A DNA stretch of 64,000 nt from contig CAWAHD010000001.1 of the NCBI GenBank assembly GCA_963781785.1, positions 620,001 to 684,000 on the forward strand, written 5' to 3'. This stretch comes from CAWAHD01 sp963781785 (lineage in GTDB: Bacteria; Planctomycetota; Planctomycetia; Isosphaerales; Isosphaeraceae). Below the pieces are notes generated by a model. The model worked only from the letters and a program-made list of their open reading frames with translations. It was not told the DNA's origin and made no database searches. The stretch's first letter is position 1. Each line of letters begins with the position of its first letter. Of the stretch, positions 19,379 to 28,864 are shown in pieces. The position numbers were made by a program, and so were the translations under genes.

Positions 19379-20902
19379 ATGGCCGGCGGCTTCGACCCAC
19401 GACGAGCGCTCAATGAAGCCTTGCGCGACGGGACCCGGCGCCAGTTCTTTACCGACTGCGGCGTCGGGCTGGGCTCAATGGCGCTCTTGTCGCTCCTCGG
19501 CGGCAATTGCCATGCAATGGAAGTGACGGATGGAGATGCCGCCGCGGCCGGCTCGAAGAAGGGGGGATTCACCTCCGATCGTGCCCGCAATCCGCTGGCG
19601 GTCCGTCCCGGGCACCACCCCGCGCGGGCGAAAAGCGTCATCTATCTGTTCATGGCCGGCGGTCCCAGCCAGCTCGAGCTGCTCGATTTTAAGCCGCAGC
19701 TTCAGAAGTACAGCGGGCAGCCCATCCCCGACTCGTTCATCAAAGGCCGGCGGTTTGCGTTCATGGACATGTTCACCAGAGAGCATCCCAAGCTCTTGGG
19801 GACAGTGCGCCAGTTTGCCAGGCACGGAGAGTCCGGGGCGTGGGTCTCGGCGCTCCTGCCGCACCTGGCAAAAGTCGTCGACGACCTGGCGATCGTCAAC
19901 TCGGTGGCGACCGATGTCTTCAACCACGCCCCGGCCAAGCTGTTTGCGAACACCGGCACGGTTCAGTTCGGCCGGCCCAGCATGGGCTCCTGGGTGACCT
20001 ACGGCATCGGCAGCGAGTCGGCTGACTTGCCCGGCTTCGTGGTGCTGCAATCGGGCCCGCGCGGGCCGAGGGGAGGGGCGGTCAACTGGGGCAACGGGTT
20101 CTTGCCCTCGGCCTATCAGGGAGTTCCCTTGCGGAGCACTGGTGAGCCGATCTTGAACCTGACCACGCCGGCAGGAATCTCGCCGCGCCGGCAGCACCGG
20201 ACCATCGACGCCGTGTCGGCCCTGAACCAGGCCCATTTCGATGTCACGGCCGACCCCGAGATCGCCGCGAGGATTACGGCCTACGAAGTGGCTTACCGGA
20301 TGCAGTCAAGCGCCCCCGAGCTGATCGATCTCGGTTCCGAGACTGCCCAAACATTGGAAATGTACGGCGCCCAGCCCGGCAAACCGTCGTTTGCCAATAA
20401 CTGCCTGCTCGCCCGCCGCCTGATCGAGCGGGGCGTGCGATTCGTCCAGCTCTATCACACCGACTGGGACCACCACGGAGGACCCGGCCAGACCTTGGCC
20501 CGAGACCTCAACCAGGTCTGCCGGGAGGTCGACCAGCCGTGCGCCGCCTTGATCAAGGACTTGAAAACGCGCGGGCTGCTTGAGAACACCTTGGTGGTCT
20601 GGGGTGGCGAATTCGGGCGCACGCCCATGGGCGAGATTCGCGAAAACGTCGGCCGCAACCACCACATCGATGCCATGACGATGTGGATGGCCGGCGGAGG
20701 CGTGAAGGCGGGCATCACCCTGGGCGCCACCGATGAGTTCGGGTTCGCACCGGTTGCCGACCGCGTTCACGTCCACGACGTGCAGGCAACCATCCTGCAC
20801 CTGCTCGGTCTGGAACACACCAAGCTGACCTTCCGCTTTCAAGGTCGCGACTTCCGGTTGACCGACGTGGCCGGCGAGGTCGTGACCAAGCTGTTGGCGT
20901 GA
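19379..20902 (+). CDS. DUF1501 family protein with Tat-like signal
   Basis: A 507-residue member of the planctomycete DUF1501 (sulfatase-like fold) family. The ATG follows GGAGG at about ten bases. The N-terminus has a twin-arginine-like RRQFFTDCGVGLGSMALLSL. Diagnostic segments are SVIYLFMAGGPSQLELLDFKP, RFVQLYHTDWDHHG, VVWGGEFGRTPMGE and GRNHHIDAMTMWMAGGGVK. Residues such as the D/H pairs in WDHH and the GRTP stretch could form a metal site as in alkaline phosphatase-like folds. It follows the PSD1 protein by 14 bases and presumably works with it in the periplasm. Enzymatic activity is unknown. Confidence 0.9.
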   Translation: MAGGFDPRRALNEALRDGTRRQFFTDCGVGLGSMALLSLLGGNCHAMEVTDGDAAAAGSKKGGFTSDRARNPLAVRPGHHPARAKSVIYLFMAGGPSQLELLDFKPQLQKYSGQPIPDSFIKGRRFAFMDMFTREHPKLLGTVRQFARHGESGAWVSALLPHLAKVVDDLAIVNSVATDVFNHAPAKLFANTGTVQFGRPSMGSWVTYGIGSESADLPGFVVLQSGPRGPRGGAVNWGNGFLPSAYQGVPLRSTGEPILNLTTPAGISPRRQHRTIDAVSALNQAHFDVTADPEIAARITAYEVAYRMQSSAPELIDLGSETAQTLEMYGAQPGKPSFANNCLLARRLIERGVRFVQLYHTDWDHHGGPGQTLARDLNQVCREVDQPCAALIKDLKTRGLLENTLVVWGGEFGRTPMGEIRENVGRNHHIDAMTMWMAGGGVKAGITLGATDEFGFAPVADRVHVHDVQATILHLLGLEHTKLTFRFQGRDFRLTDVAGEVVTKLLA

Positions 20903-20916
20903 ATTGGGAGTCGAGC

Positions 20917-21159
20917 TCAATTTCGCCGCTTCTTGCCCGAACCGTTCCGTGCTCGCATGAATTCCAGATCGGTGATCAAGAGCAGGTCGACGACATTGGA
21001 CGAGTCGTCGGGCTGGTAGACAACGATCGTTCGGCCGCTCGGGGCCGTCGCGATGAATTCGCGATGGTGGACCGTAATCGATCGCCCGTCCGCCAGATGC
21101 ATGACGAACGGACGAAAGGGCTGGGCATCATAAGCCGTGCGAAGTTCCTGGATTGTCAT
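20917..21159 (-). CDS. small conserved planctomycete protein (AYDAQPFRPF family)
   Basis: An 80-residue protein starting MTIQELRTAYDAQPFRPFV, with LADGRSITVHHREFIATAP and a hydrophobic strand VVDLLLITDLEF. Proteins like this occur in many planctomycete genomes, usually alone. The fold looks like a short beta-rich domain; no catalytic motif is visible. It is convergent with the DUF1501 gene, only 14 bases apart. Function unknown. Confidence 0.72.
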   Translation of the reverse strand: MTIQELRTAYDAQPFRPFVMHLADGRSITVHHREFIATAPSGRTIVVYQPDDSSNVVDLLLITDLEFMRARNGSGKKRRN

Positions 21160-21414
21160 CGGATCGTGCCCTCCACGGGCGGCCAGAAGCTCGACGTTTC
21201 CTCGGCCATGAGCCCAATCTTACCATGACTCGAGCCGTGCCGGCAAAAGTCTTCCCGTTCTCGAATCGCTTGGCAACGAGGGCCGATTGGAATTATGCTC
21301 GCTGGGGAGAATCCACACGGAACCAGCGATAAGCTGCCCTCACGCCGTCGGTATGAAACAGGGGGCAAAAGGCGGTCAGGCCCGACCGAAGTCGATCCGA
21401 GAAGGGAGTGTCCT

Positions 21415-21975
21415 TTGGACTGGCATGCAACGACGATCCTCTCGGTCCGCAAAGGCGATCGGGTCGCCATCGGCGGGGACGGCCAGGTCACCCTGGGCAC
21501 CCAGGTGATGAAAGCCGACGCGGTCAAGATCCGCAAGCTGCTCGATGGGCAGGTGCTGGTGGGATTTGCCGGGTCGGCGGCAGATGGTTTTGCACTCATG
21601 GAGCGGTTCGAGGGAAAGCTCAAGGATTACCCGAACAATGTGCCACGGGCGGCGACCGAGCTGGCCAAGCTTTGGCGTACCGACCGGATCCTCAGGCGTC
21701 TCGAGGCGGTCTTGGTCGTGGTCGACGCCCGCCACAGCCTGCTTTTGACGGGATCCGGCGACGTCATCCAGCCGAGTGATGGCATCCTGGCAACCGGTTC
21801 CGGGGGCGGCTATGCACTCGCGGCCGCTCGAGCCTTGATTCGACATTCCGGACTGTCCGCGAGCGAGGTGGTGCGCGAGTCGCTGGCGATCGCCTCCGGC
21901 ATCGACATCTACACCAATTCCAACCTGACGGTTGAGGAGCTACCGTGCCCGAGCACCAGCCCGAACGTGAGCTGA
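21415..21975 (+). CDS. hslV: HslV, proteolytic subunit of the HslUV protease
   Basis: A 186-residue threonine peptidase. I chose the TTG at 21415 because GAAGGGAG precedes it and because it places the catalytic Thr (in WHATTILSVRKG) close to the N-terminus, as in HslV, where a short propeptide is removed. Other family blocks are VAIGGDGQVTLG, KIRKLLDGQVLVGFAGSAADGFAL and GGGYALAAARAL. Two hexameric HslV rings dock to HslU hexamers to degrade unfolded and regulatory proteins in the cytoplasm. The gene overlaps hslU by 31 bases. Homology to the 20S proteasome beta subunit is established for the family. Confidence 0.93.
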   Translation: MDWHATTILSVRKGDRVAIGGDGQVTLGTQVMKADAVKIRKLLDGQVLVGFAGSAADGFALMERFEGKLKDYPNNVPRAATELAKLWRTDRILRRLEAVLVVVDARHSLLLTGSGDVIQPSDGILATGSGGGYALAAARALIRHSGLSASEVVRESLAIASGIDIYTNSNLTVEELPCPSTSPNVS

Positions 21976-23321
21976 CACCCCGCCAGATCGTGGCGGAGCT
22001 CGACCGCGATATCGTCGGCCAGGCCGATGCCAAGCGGGCCGTGGCGATTGCGCTCAGAAACCGCTGGCGGCGCAGACAGCTTCCCGAAGACCTGCGCAAA
22101 CACGTGACTCCCAAGAACATCATGCTGATCGGGCCGACCGGTGTGGGTAAGACCGAGATCGCCCGGCGGCTGGCAATCCTGGTCGGCGCACCGTTCGTGA
22201 AGGCCGAGGCAACCAAGTACACCGAGGTCGGCTATGTCGGCCGCGACGTCGAGGGCTTGATTCGCGACCTGGTCGAAGCCGCGATCATTTTGGTGCGGAA
22301 TGCCGAGCGCGTGAAAGTGGTTGAGCAAGCCCAGGAGCAGGTCGAAGAACGGCTGCTCGATCTTCTCCTTCCGCCGCCTCCGGCGGGTAACTGGCAGGAG
22401 GCCGAGAACCCACAAGCGAGCGAGGCCTCGGCCCGCCGCACCCGGTCCCGTGACAAGATGAAAGCTCGCCTGCTTGCCGGCGAGCTCGAAGACCGCGAAG
22501 TCGAGATCACCTTCCCCGGCCGGTCGATGGCGCCAGTCTCGATCCTGGGGGCGGGCAATTTCGAGCAGATGGAGATGGATCTCCAGAACATGTTCGAAAA
22601 GATTATCCCCAAGCAGACCAAGGCCCGCCGCATGACGATCAGCCAGGCCCGGCCAATCTTGCTCCAGCAGGAAATCGACGGGCTCATCGATCCCGAGAAG
22701 ATCACTCAGGCAGCCATCCAGCTCGCCGAGGAATCGGGGATCATCTTCATCGACGAGATCGACAAGATCACAAGCGACGAGGGGTCGGGGCGAGGGCCGG
22801 ATGTCTCTCGCCAGGGCGTTCAGCGCGACCTGCTGCCGATCGTCGAGGGGACGACCGTCAACACCAAGCACGGGCCGGTCAAGTCCGATCATGTCCTGTT
22901 CATCGCCGCCGGCGCGTTCCATCGATCCAAGCCCGCCGACCTGATGCCCGAGCTCCAGGGACGGTTCCCGATTCGCGTCGAGATGCACGACCTGACCCGC
23001 GACGATTTCGCCCGTATTCTGCGCGAGCCCCGCGCCTCGCTGTTGCGACAATACCAGGCTCTGCTCGGTACCGAGGGGATCGAGCTGGAGTTCGCCGACC
23101 CCGCCATCGAGACCATGGCCGATCTGGCGTTTCAGGTCAACCAGTCGACGCAGAATATCGGTGCCCGCCGCCTGCACACGATCCTCGAGCGCGTGCTCGA
23201 AGACCTCAGCTTCGAGGCCCCCGACCGCGACGACAAGAAGGTCGTGATCGACGAGGCCTTGGTCCGCAGCCGGCTCGACGCCCTCTGCCAGGACGAAGAC
23301 CTCAGCCGGTTCATCTTGTAA
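21945..23321 (+). CDS. hslU: HslU, ATPase subunit of the HslUV protease
   Basis: A 458-residue AAA+ unfoldase with GTG start at 21945, preceded by GAGGAG. Motifs: LTPRQIVAELDRDIVGQ at the N-terminus, Walker A GPTGVGKTEIARRLA, the pore-loop region YTEVGYVGRDVE, Walker B IIFIDEIDKI, and a sensor region near AAGAFHRSKPADLMPELQGRFP. The I-domain (~residues 115-240) is present and somewhat variable. The C-terminal end FIL fits the usual HslU tail that activates HslV. The start lies inside hslV, so the two are translationally coupled, as expected for a fixed complex. Confidence 0.95.
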   Translation: MPEHQPERELTPRQIVAELDRDIVGQADAKRAVAIALRNRWRRRQLPEDLRKHVTPKNIMLIGPTGVGKTEIARRLAILVGAPFVKAEATKYTEVGYVGRDVEGLIRDLVEAAIILVRNAERVKVVEQAQEQVEERLLDLLLPPPPAGNWQEAENPQASEASARRTRSRDKMKARLLAGELEDREVEITFPGRSMAPVSILGAGNFEQMEMDLQNMFEKIIPKQTKARRMTISQARPILLQQEIDGLIDPEKITQAAIQLAEESGIIFIDEIDKITSDEGSGRGPDVSRQGVQRDLLPIVEGTTVNTKHGPVKSDHVLFIAAGAFHRSKPADLMPELQGRFPIRVEMHDLTRDDFARILREPRASLLRQYQALLGTEGIELEFADPAIETMADLAFQVNQSTQNIGARRLHTILERVLEDLSFEAPDRDDKKVVIDEALVRSRLDALCQDEDLSRFIL

Positions 23322-23547
23322 GACGCGGACTGGGCTCGCCAGCTAGTCGCACGACCGCCGTCGGGACGGGAAACCAGGGCGCACTTCGATCAGTCGATGC
23401 GTCAACTCAAGCGTACGCGTTTTCGATTGCCATGGCTCACCCCGTGTAAGTCGCTATTCTGATGGCATTTGAAAGAAATATGGAAGGTCGCGCCGCAGAT
23501 CACGCATAGCAAGGACAGCACTTTTGGCGACAGGAGGGTTTAGCGCT

Positions 23548-25839
23548 GTGGCCATGAAATCATTCGCGACAGCCAGGCGGGATCTCGCGATACTATTCGA
23601 TGTCGGGTCGGTCGGCCGGCTCTCGGATGCAGAGTTGGTAAGACGGTTTGCCGAGGGACGAGGTAGTGCGGAATCCGAGGCGGCTTTCGCGGTCATCGTG
23701 GCGCGGCACGGCCCGATGGTTTTGGGAGTGTGTCGCCGAGCGCTCTGTGATCACCATGCAGCCGAAGATGCCTTCCAGGCGACGTTCCTCATCCTGGCTC
23801 GCAGGGCCCCATCGGTCCGGGTTGACGATTCGCTCGGGCGTTGGCTCTACGGGGTCAGCGTGCGTGTCGCGAAGCGGGCCAGGGCCGTTGCCCTGACCGA
23901 GCGCGCGCATGTACACGAACTCCACGGATGGGATCCACCCGACGAGTCCGGATTGTCCGATCCAGGGCAGCGAGACGACCTGAAAGCGGCGATCGACGAG
24001 GAGATTGCTCGCCTCCCGCAGCGCTATCGGAGCGCGGTGGTGCTCTGCTACCTGGAGGGCTTGACGCAGGAGCAGGTGGCGGGTCGGCTGCGCTGCCCCT
24101 TGGGGACGATCCAGAGCCGCCTGCACCGCGCCCGCGATCGGATGCGTACCGGTCTCTCCCGGCGCGGGTTCGCCGCCGACACCTGGAGCTCGCTCGCGTT
24201 TTCAAGAGTGATGTTTCCACCGGAGGTACCGCAGATAGTCAGCGCAGCAGCCGTCTCCGCCGCCGCCCGTCTTGTGGCGGGCGGCAAAATCGCCGGGGTG
24301 GTCCCGGCGGCCGTTTCGGCGCTCGTGAGCCAGACCGTGAAGGGAATGCTGATGACCGAAGGATCGAAGGTCGGATTGGTGCTGGCGGCTCTCGGATTTT
24401 CCGCGATCGGGGCGGTCGTGTTGACGGGCGGTCGCGACGACCAGGCCAAAGCTCCGGCGCGTGCTGCGAGCACGCGGACGACGCGAGCCGTTGCGGCCCG
24501 ACCCGAGCCGACGCTCGCCGAACAATTCGCACGGATTCAAGCGGAGTACGACGCCCAGTTGAATGCCCTCACACGCGCCCAGGAAAACGCCAAGGACCAG
24601 CGCGAATCGAGCGAAATCTACACCAAGATGGCCCCCGACCAGCTTGCATTCTCCCGCCGGATGGTGGACCTGGCCGGATCGTCTCCCAAAGACCCGGTCG
24701 CCCGCGATGCTTTGATCTGGGTCATCGACAAGCCGTTCATGTCCGACGCGGTCGAGTTTGGCGACAACCGAGGCACGTATGGCGACGAATTCGCCCGGGC
24801 CGTAGCGCTCTTGGTCCGCCACCACGGTGACGATCCCAAGGCCGTCTGCGTCGGCCTGGGCCTTTCCAACGTCCTGACCCATCGTCGCGATGTGCTCTTG
24901 ATGGGTTTCTACGCGGCGGCCAAGGGCCGCCAGGCGAAGGGATTGGCACGGCTTGCCCTGGCCGAGTACCTCGAGCGAAAGGCCCAGGCCGCCGCCGGCT
25001 TCCGCAAGCTCCAGGGCCGGCAAAAAAACCATTTCATCGGCGTGGTCGCCGCCGACGGCAAGCTGTTCGAGAAGGAGGTGGACCAGTCCGACGAAGAATA
25101 TGCTTATCAACTCCAATTGAAGATGTGCGACGCCGTATTCATGCGTGCCGAGGCCGAGCGGCTCTATGAGGAGGTCGTCGCTGAGTACGCAGATATTCCG
25201 CGCATGACGCTCATGCGCCGCAAGATCGAGGCCCTTCTGCGCGAGCCCTCGGCGAAAGTAAATGGCAAGTCACTCACGGACGCCGACCGCCGCAAGCTCG
25301 AGGAGCTTCTCGCCCGTGAAGGAACGCTCGGCCAGGAGGCCGAAGCCCGGCTCGACGAGATGCACAACCTGACGATCGGCAAGCCGGCCCCGGAGATTGA
25401 CGGCGTGGACTTTGATGGCAAGCCTCTCAAGCTTTCCAGCTTCCGGGGCAAGGTCGTCGTTCTGGTATTCTGGGGCTCATGGTGCGGCCCGTGCATGCGG
25501 GAATTCTCGCACGAGCGCGAGCTGGTCGAGCGCCTCAAGGGTAAGCCGTTCGCCTTGCTGGGTGTCGATTGCGACGACGATAAACAGGCCGCGATCAAGG
25601 CGATCAAGGACGAGCGGATCACCTGGCCAAACTGGCACGACGGCGCACCGGGGACAGGCCCGATCGCCTCCCGCTATCACATCCGCAACTATCCGACGGT
25701 GCTCGTCCTCGACGCCCAGGGGATCATCCGACAGAAACAGGCCCTCGGCACGGGCCTGGATATGGCCGTTGACCAGCTCCTCAAAGATCTCGGAGTGAAG
25801 GGAGGCGCGGAAGTAGCGGGTGCTTGTGAGCGAGGTTAG
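23548..25839 (+). CDS. ECF sigma factor fused to a membrane segment and thioredoxin domain
   Basis: A 763-residue fusion. The start is the GTG at 23548 after GGAGGG; an ATG two codons later is possible. Residues ~20-190 are an ECF sigma factor: region 2 (FAVIVARHGPMVLGVCRRAL, AEDAFQATFLILARRAP, LGRWLYGVSVRVAKRAR) and region 4 (LPQRYRSAVVLCYLEGLTQE, LGTIQSRLHRARDRMR). A hydrophobic segment (VGLVLAALGFSAIGAVVL, ~275-295) follows. The last ~140 residues are a TlpA/AhpC-like thioredoxin with WCGPC and the cis-proline region NYPTVLVLD. The middle is helical and Lys/Arg-rich. If the single segment spans the membrane, the sigma part faces the cytoplasm and the thioredoxin part the periplasm. Sigma factors with long C-terminal extensions are known in planctomycetes; how this one signals is not shown. 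Confidence 0.85.
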   Translation: MAMKSFATARRDLAILFDVGSVGRLSDAELVRRFAEGRGSAESEAAFAVIVARHGPMVLGVCRRALCDHHAAEDAFQATFLILARRAPSVRVDDSLGRWLYGVSVRVAKRARAVALTERAHVHELHGWDPPDESGLSDPGQRDDLKAAIDEEIARLPQRYRSAVVLCYLEGLTQEQVAGRLRCPLGTIQSRLHRARDRMRTGLSRRGFAADTWSSLAFSRVMFPPEVPQIVSAAAVSAAARLVAGGKIAGVVPAAVSALVSQTVKGMLMTEGSKVGLVLAALGFSAIGAVVLTGGRDDQAKAPARAASTRTTRAVAARPEPTLAEQFARIQAEYDAQLNALTRAQENAKDQRESSEIYTKMAPDQLAFSRRMVDLAGSSPKDPVARDALIWVIDKPFMSDAVEFGDNRGTYGDEFARAVALLVRHHGDDPKAVCVGLGLSNVLTHRRDVLLMGFYAAAKGRQAKGLARLALAEYLERKAQAAAGFRKLQGRQKNHFIGVVAADGKLFEKEVDQSDEEYAYQLQLKMCDAVFMRAEAERLYEEVVAEYADIPRMTLMRRKIEALLREPSAKVNGKSLTDADRRKLEELLAREGTLGQEAEARLDEMHNLTIGKPAPEIDGVDFDGKPLKLSSFRGKVVVLVFWGSWCGPCMREFSHERELVERLKGKPFALLGVDCDDDKQAAIKAIKDERITWPNWHDGAPGTGPIASRYHIRNYPTVLVLDAQGIIRQKQALGTGLDMAVDQLLKDLGVKGGAEVAGACERG

Positions 25840-26006
25840 GCCCAGCGGTCGGCTACGGCGAGTAATCGCGTGAGGCGTAGCTCGAAACCGGGGAGCAGAG
25901 CGGTTTGATAGGTATCCTGCTCCGCGACGACAAGTTCGCTTTCTCCCTCGGACGGGTTGCGGTACACGGTGGAACGCGAGCCAGCAATCCCTTCATCCAC
26001 TCGGAT

Positions 26007-27371
26007 TCATTGGTCGCCCCCGGCGGTTGTCATGGTCCCAGCAGACTCACCCGCCAGCCAGCCCGTGCTCCAGGCAGCCTGGAAGTTATACCCGCCGATC
26101 AAGCCGTCCAGATCGAGGATCTCGCCGGCGAAATAGAGGCCGGGCACCAGCCGGCTTTCCAGAGTCTTGGGATCGACTTCCGCAAGCGCAACCCCGCCGC
26201 TGGTCACTTCGGCTTTTTCAAATCCGAGCGTTCCCAGAATCGGCAGAGCAAGGTCTTTGAGAACTCCCACGAGCCGGCGGCGCTCGTCGCGAGACAGGTC
26301 CGGCCCCATGCGATCGGCGGGTACACTTGCGGCCGCGATCAGGCATTCATTTAACCGGCGCGGCAGCTCATCTGGCAGGAGAGAAACGACGCTCCGGCGG
26401 CCGCGCCGAGACTCGAGCTGGAACCGGCTGTCCAGCTCTTCGCGTGAAACGTCTGGGAGCAGATCCAGCCGCAGCGCCAAGCTTTCGGAGTGTGGATGCC
26501 GCGCGACCGCGCGGCTGACGTCGAGAATCGCCGGGCCGCTCAGACCCTTGTGCGTGAACAACACAGCCTCGCGACGCGCCTGGAGCAGTTCGGCGCCCGA
26601 AACGACCGACGCCACCGCATCCGGCACGCTCAGGCCCTTCAGGCTCGCGATCCACGGAAGCCCCACACGAATCGGGACCAGAGCTGGCTGCGGATCGACG
26701 ATATGATGGCCAAATCGGCGCGCCAGCGCATAACCGTCGCCGGTCGTGCCACATCCCGGGTAGGACGAGCCGCCCACCGCGATCAACACCCTGCGCGTCT
26801 TGATCGTCTCTTCCGACAGCCGAACCGCAAATCCGGACCCTGTTCCCGCATCCTCTTCCGACGGATCAATTCCCAGGACGGGGTTCATAGAGCGCAGAGC
26901 CGCTCCGGATCGCTCGAGCCGCTCCACAAGCGCGCCCAGAACATCAGCCGCGCGGTCCGAGACCGGGAAAACCTTGCCGCTGGCTTCAATCTTGGTCGGA
27001 ACACCGGCCGCTTCGAACAGACGAACGGTCGCGTCAACATCGAACCGTCTCAGGGCGGGGACGAGGAACGCTCCATTCTCACCGAACGCGAGCTGAATCG
27101 CCCGGATTCCGCGGGATTCCGCGGGGTCAAAAGCCGGATCGATCGGACCGGACACGACGTCGAGCCGGCGCAGACCGCGGGCATTCGTGATATTGCAGCG
27201 CGTGCCGCCCGACATCAGGATCTTGACCCCGGGCCGGCGGTTCTTCTCGACCAGGAGCACAATAGCGCCGCACTCCGCGGCGCGGGTCGCCGCCAGCAGC
27301 CCCGCGGCCCCGGCGCCCAGGACGACGAGGTCGTAGTCGAAAGCTGAGCTCGAGTCGATCACGGAGAACAT
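26007..27371 (-). CDS. HI0933-family NAD(P)/FAD-dependent oxidoreductase
   Basis: A flavoprotein of about 454 residues. I chose the ATG at 27371; a TTG at 27434 would add 21 atypical residues and abut the stop of the next gene. The N-terminal FAD motif is YDLVVLGAGAAGLLAATRAA, followed by LLVEKNRRPGVKILMSGGTRCNITNA, the hallmark of the HI0933/BaiN group. The C-terminus has TSGGVALAEVDPKTLESRLVPG and LDLDGLIGGYNFQAAWSTGW, where the second FAD contact lies. It is a soluble two-domain reductase; the physiological substrate of the family is unclear. It sits just downstream of the AAA+ ATPase on the same strand. Confidence 0.88.
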   Translation of the reverse strand: MFSVIDSSSAFDYDLVVLGAGAAGLLAATRAAECGAIVLLVEKNRRPGVKILMSGGTRCNITNARGLRRLDVVSGPIDPAFDPAESRGIRAIQLAFGENGAFLVPALRRFDVDATVRLFEAAGVPTKIEASGKVFPVSDRAADVLGALVERLERSGAALRSMNPVLGIDPSEEDAGTGSGFAVRLSEETIKTRRVLIAVGGSSYPGCGTTGDGYALARRFGHHIVDPQPALVPIRVGLPWIASLKGLSVPDAVASVVSGAELLQARREAVLFTHKGLSGPAILDVSRAVARHPHSESLALRLDLLPDVSREELDSRFQLESRRGRRSVVSLLPDELPRRLNECLIAAASVPADRMGPDLSRDERRRLVGVLKDLALPILGTLGFEKAEVTSGGVALAEVDPKTLESRLVPGLYFAGEILDLDGLIGGYNFQAAWSTGWLAGESAGTMTTAGGDQ

Positions 27372-27434
27372 CTTACCACGAGGCCGCCCGCGAGAGTCAA
27401 AAACACGGGGCGCCTCGCGGCGCGGAACCGGCAA

Positions 27435-28745
27435 TCACGTGAAGTAATTCAGCACGGCGACGTCGAAGTATTGGGGCTTGAGCTCCAGCGGCAAGTCGTT
27501 GTAAGCGCAGTGACTGCGAATTTGAAGCAAGAGGTCGCGGGGATGGCAGCAGCGAAAGGGGCGGCTCGCCCGTCGATAATGCTCCTTGATCAGATAATCG
27601 ATGGCCGCCTGATCGATCTCCATGAAGCCGAGCTTGGGAGCGAAGACGGCGAGCATCATCCGGAACATCTCTTCGGTGGGGTCGGCTGCCTCGATCTTGT
27701 ACGGAATGCGCCGAAGGAAGGCTTCGTCGACAAGCTGGTGCGGCTCGAGATTCGTTGAAAAAATGATCAGTTGATCAAACGGAACCTTGATTTTCTTGCC
27801 ATGGGCCAGGCTGAGGAAATCGTACCGCTTCTCGAGCGGAACGATCCAGCGGTTCAAGAGCTCGACCGGCGGCATCCGCTGGCGGCCGAAGTCGTCGATC
27901 AGGAACGTGCCCAGGTTGCTCTTGAGCTGGAGAGGGGCCTCGCTCACCTTGGTCGTGTGGTCGAAATGAATCTCCAGGTCCTCCATTCGCAGCTCGCCGC
28001 CGGCGATGATCGTGGGGCGGCGGATCTGGACCCAGCGGCGATCGTACGCCGACTCGTCGAGCAGGCCGCTGGATCGCTCGGTTTCGAGCGGCTCGTGGTT
28101 GGCCATGTCGAACAGCTTGATGAGTTGCCCCTCGACATTGATGACCTTGGGGATCCAGACTGTCGTCCGGAAGCAGCGGACGATTCGTTCCGCAAAGCTC
28201 GACTTGCCGTTGCCGGGGGGGCCGTACAGGAAGAGGCCTCGGCCCGAGTTGATCGCCGGCCCCAGTTGCCGGAGCGTTCCTTCCGGGATCACCAGGTCGG
28301 AAAAAGCTCGTTTCAGGTCTTGTTCCCGGGGGTGCTCGGCCGTGATGGTCTGTGCCTCCACCGACCGGAGATATTCGGCAAACGGCACCGGCGCCGTTCC
28401 CGCGTAGGCACATTCCTCGAGATACATCTTGGCCCGCGCCCGCCCGGAATCGGTAAGAGAGTACATGTAATCATTCGTAGCCATCGCATTGGTGTAGGCG
28501 AGGATCTGCTGGTTCTTGAGCGCGCGCAGGAAATCGGGAAAGGGCCGAAACGGCAAGCCCAGCTCGCCGGCAATCTGCCGGCCGGAGGCCGCTCCGCAGT
28601 TGACCAGGTACTTGAGCACCAGGCTCTCGACGATGGCGGCGTTCAGCCCGGCTTCCTCGAACGTGACGGGGGCAGGCGGGCAGAACGCGGTCGTGCCATT
28701 CAAACTCGGCGGCTGTTCGACTGGCGCGGACGCAAGAAGGGTCAC
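27435..28745 (-). CDS. AAA+ ATPase with N-terminal winged-helix domain
   Basis: A 436-residue protein. Residues ~30-115 look like a winged helix (AIVESLVLKYLVNCGAASGRQIA, FLRALKNQQILAY). The ATPase core has Walker A FLYGPPGNGKSSFAERI, Walker B GTFLIDDFGRQ, sensor-1-like LIIFSTNLEP and an arginine-containing DEAFLRRIPYKIE. The C-terminus is a helical lid. Family resemblance is to predicted ATPases of the MoxR/AAA type found singly in planctomycetes; the function is unknown, perhaps a DNA-associated or remodelling ATPase given the winged helix. It precedes the flavoprotein gene, and they may form a transcription unit with tsaE upstream. Confidence 0.78.
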   Translation of the reverse strand: MTLLASAPVEQPPSLNGTTAFCPPAPVTFEEAGLNAAIVESLVLKYLVNCGAASGRQIAGELGLPFRPFPDFLRALKNQQILAYTNAMATNDYMYSLTDSGRARAKMYLEECAYAGTAPVPFAEYLRSVEAQTITAEHPREQDLKRAFSDLVIPEGTLRQLGPAINSGRGLFLYGPPGNGKSSFAERIVRCFRTTVWIPKVINVEGQLIKLFDMANHEPLETERSSGLLDESAYDRRWVQIRRPTIIAGGELRMEDLEIHFDHTTKVSEAPLQLKSNLGTFLIDDFGRQRMPPVELLNRWIVPLEKRYDFLSLAHGKKIKVPFDQLIIFSTNLEPHQLVDEAFLRRIPYKIEAADPTEEMFRMMLAVFAPKLGFMEIDQAAIDYLIKEHYRRASRPFRCCHPRDLLLQIRSHCAYNDLPLELKPQYFDVAVLNYFT

Positions 28746-28864
28746 TTTTGGACGGCTCCTCTATCCCACCAGCGCGCAGCCGGCGGGCGACCGGGCGAGG
28801 GAATCCCCGCGTAACTCTAGGTCACGGCCGCCGGGAAGTCAAAGCAGCCGAGGGCCGCGCCGGC

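Noticed and set aside
21909..23177. Long minus-strand reading frame opposite hslU
   Set aside because: Shadow of a strongly conserved gene; no start signal or protein character.
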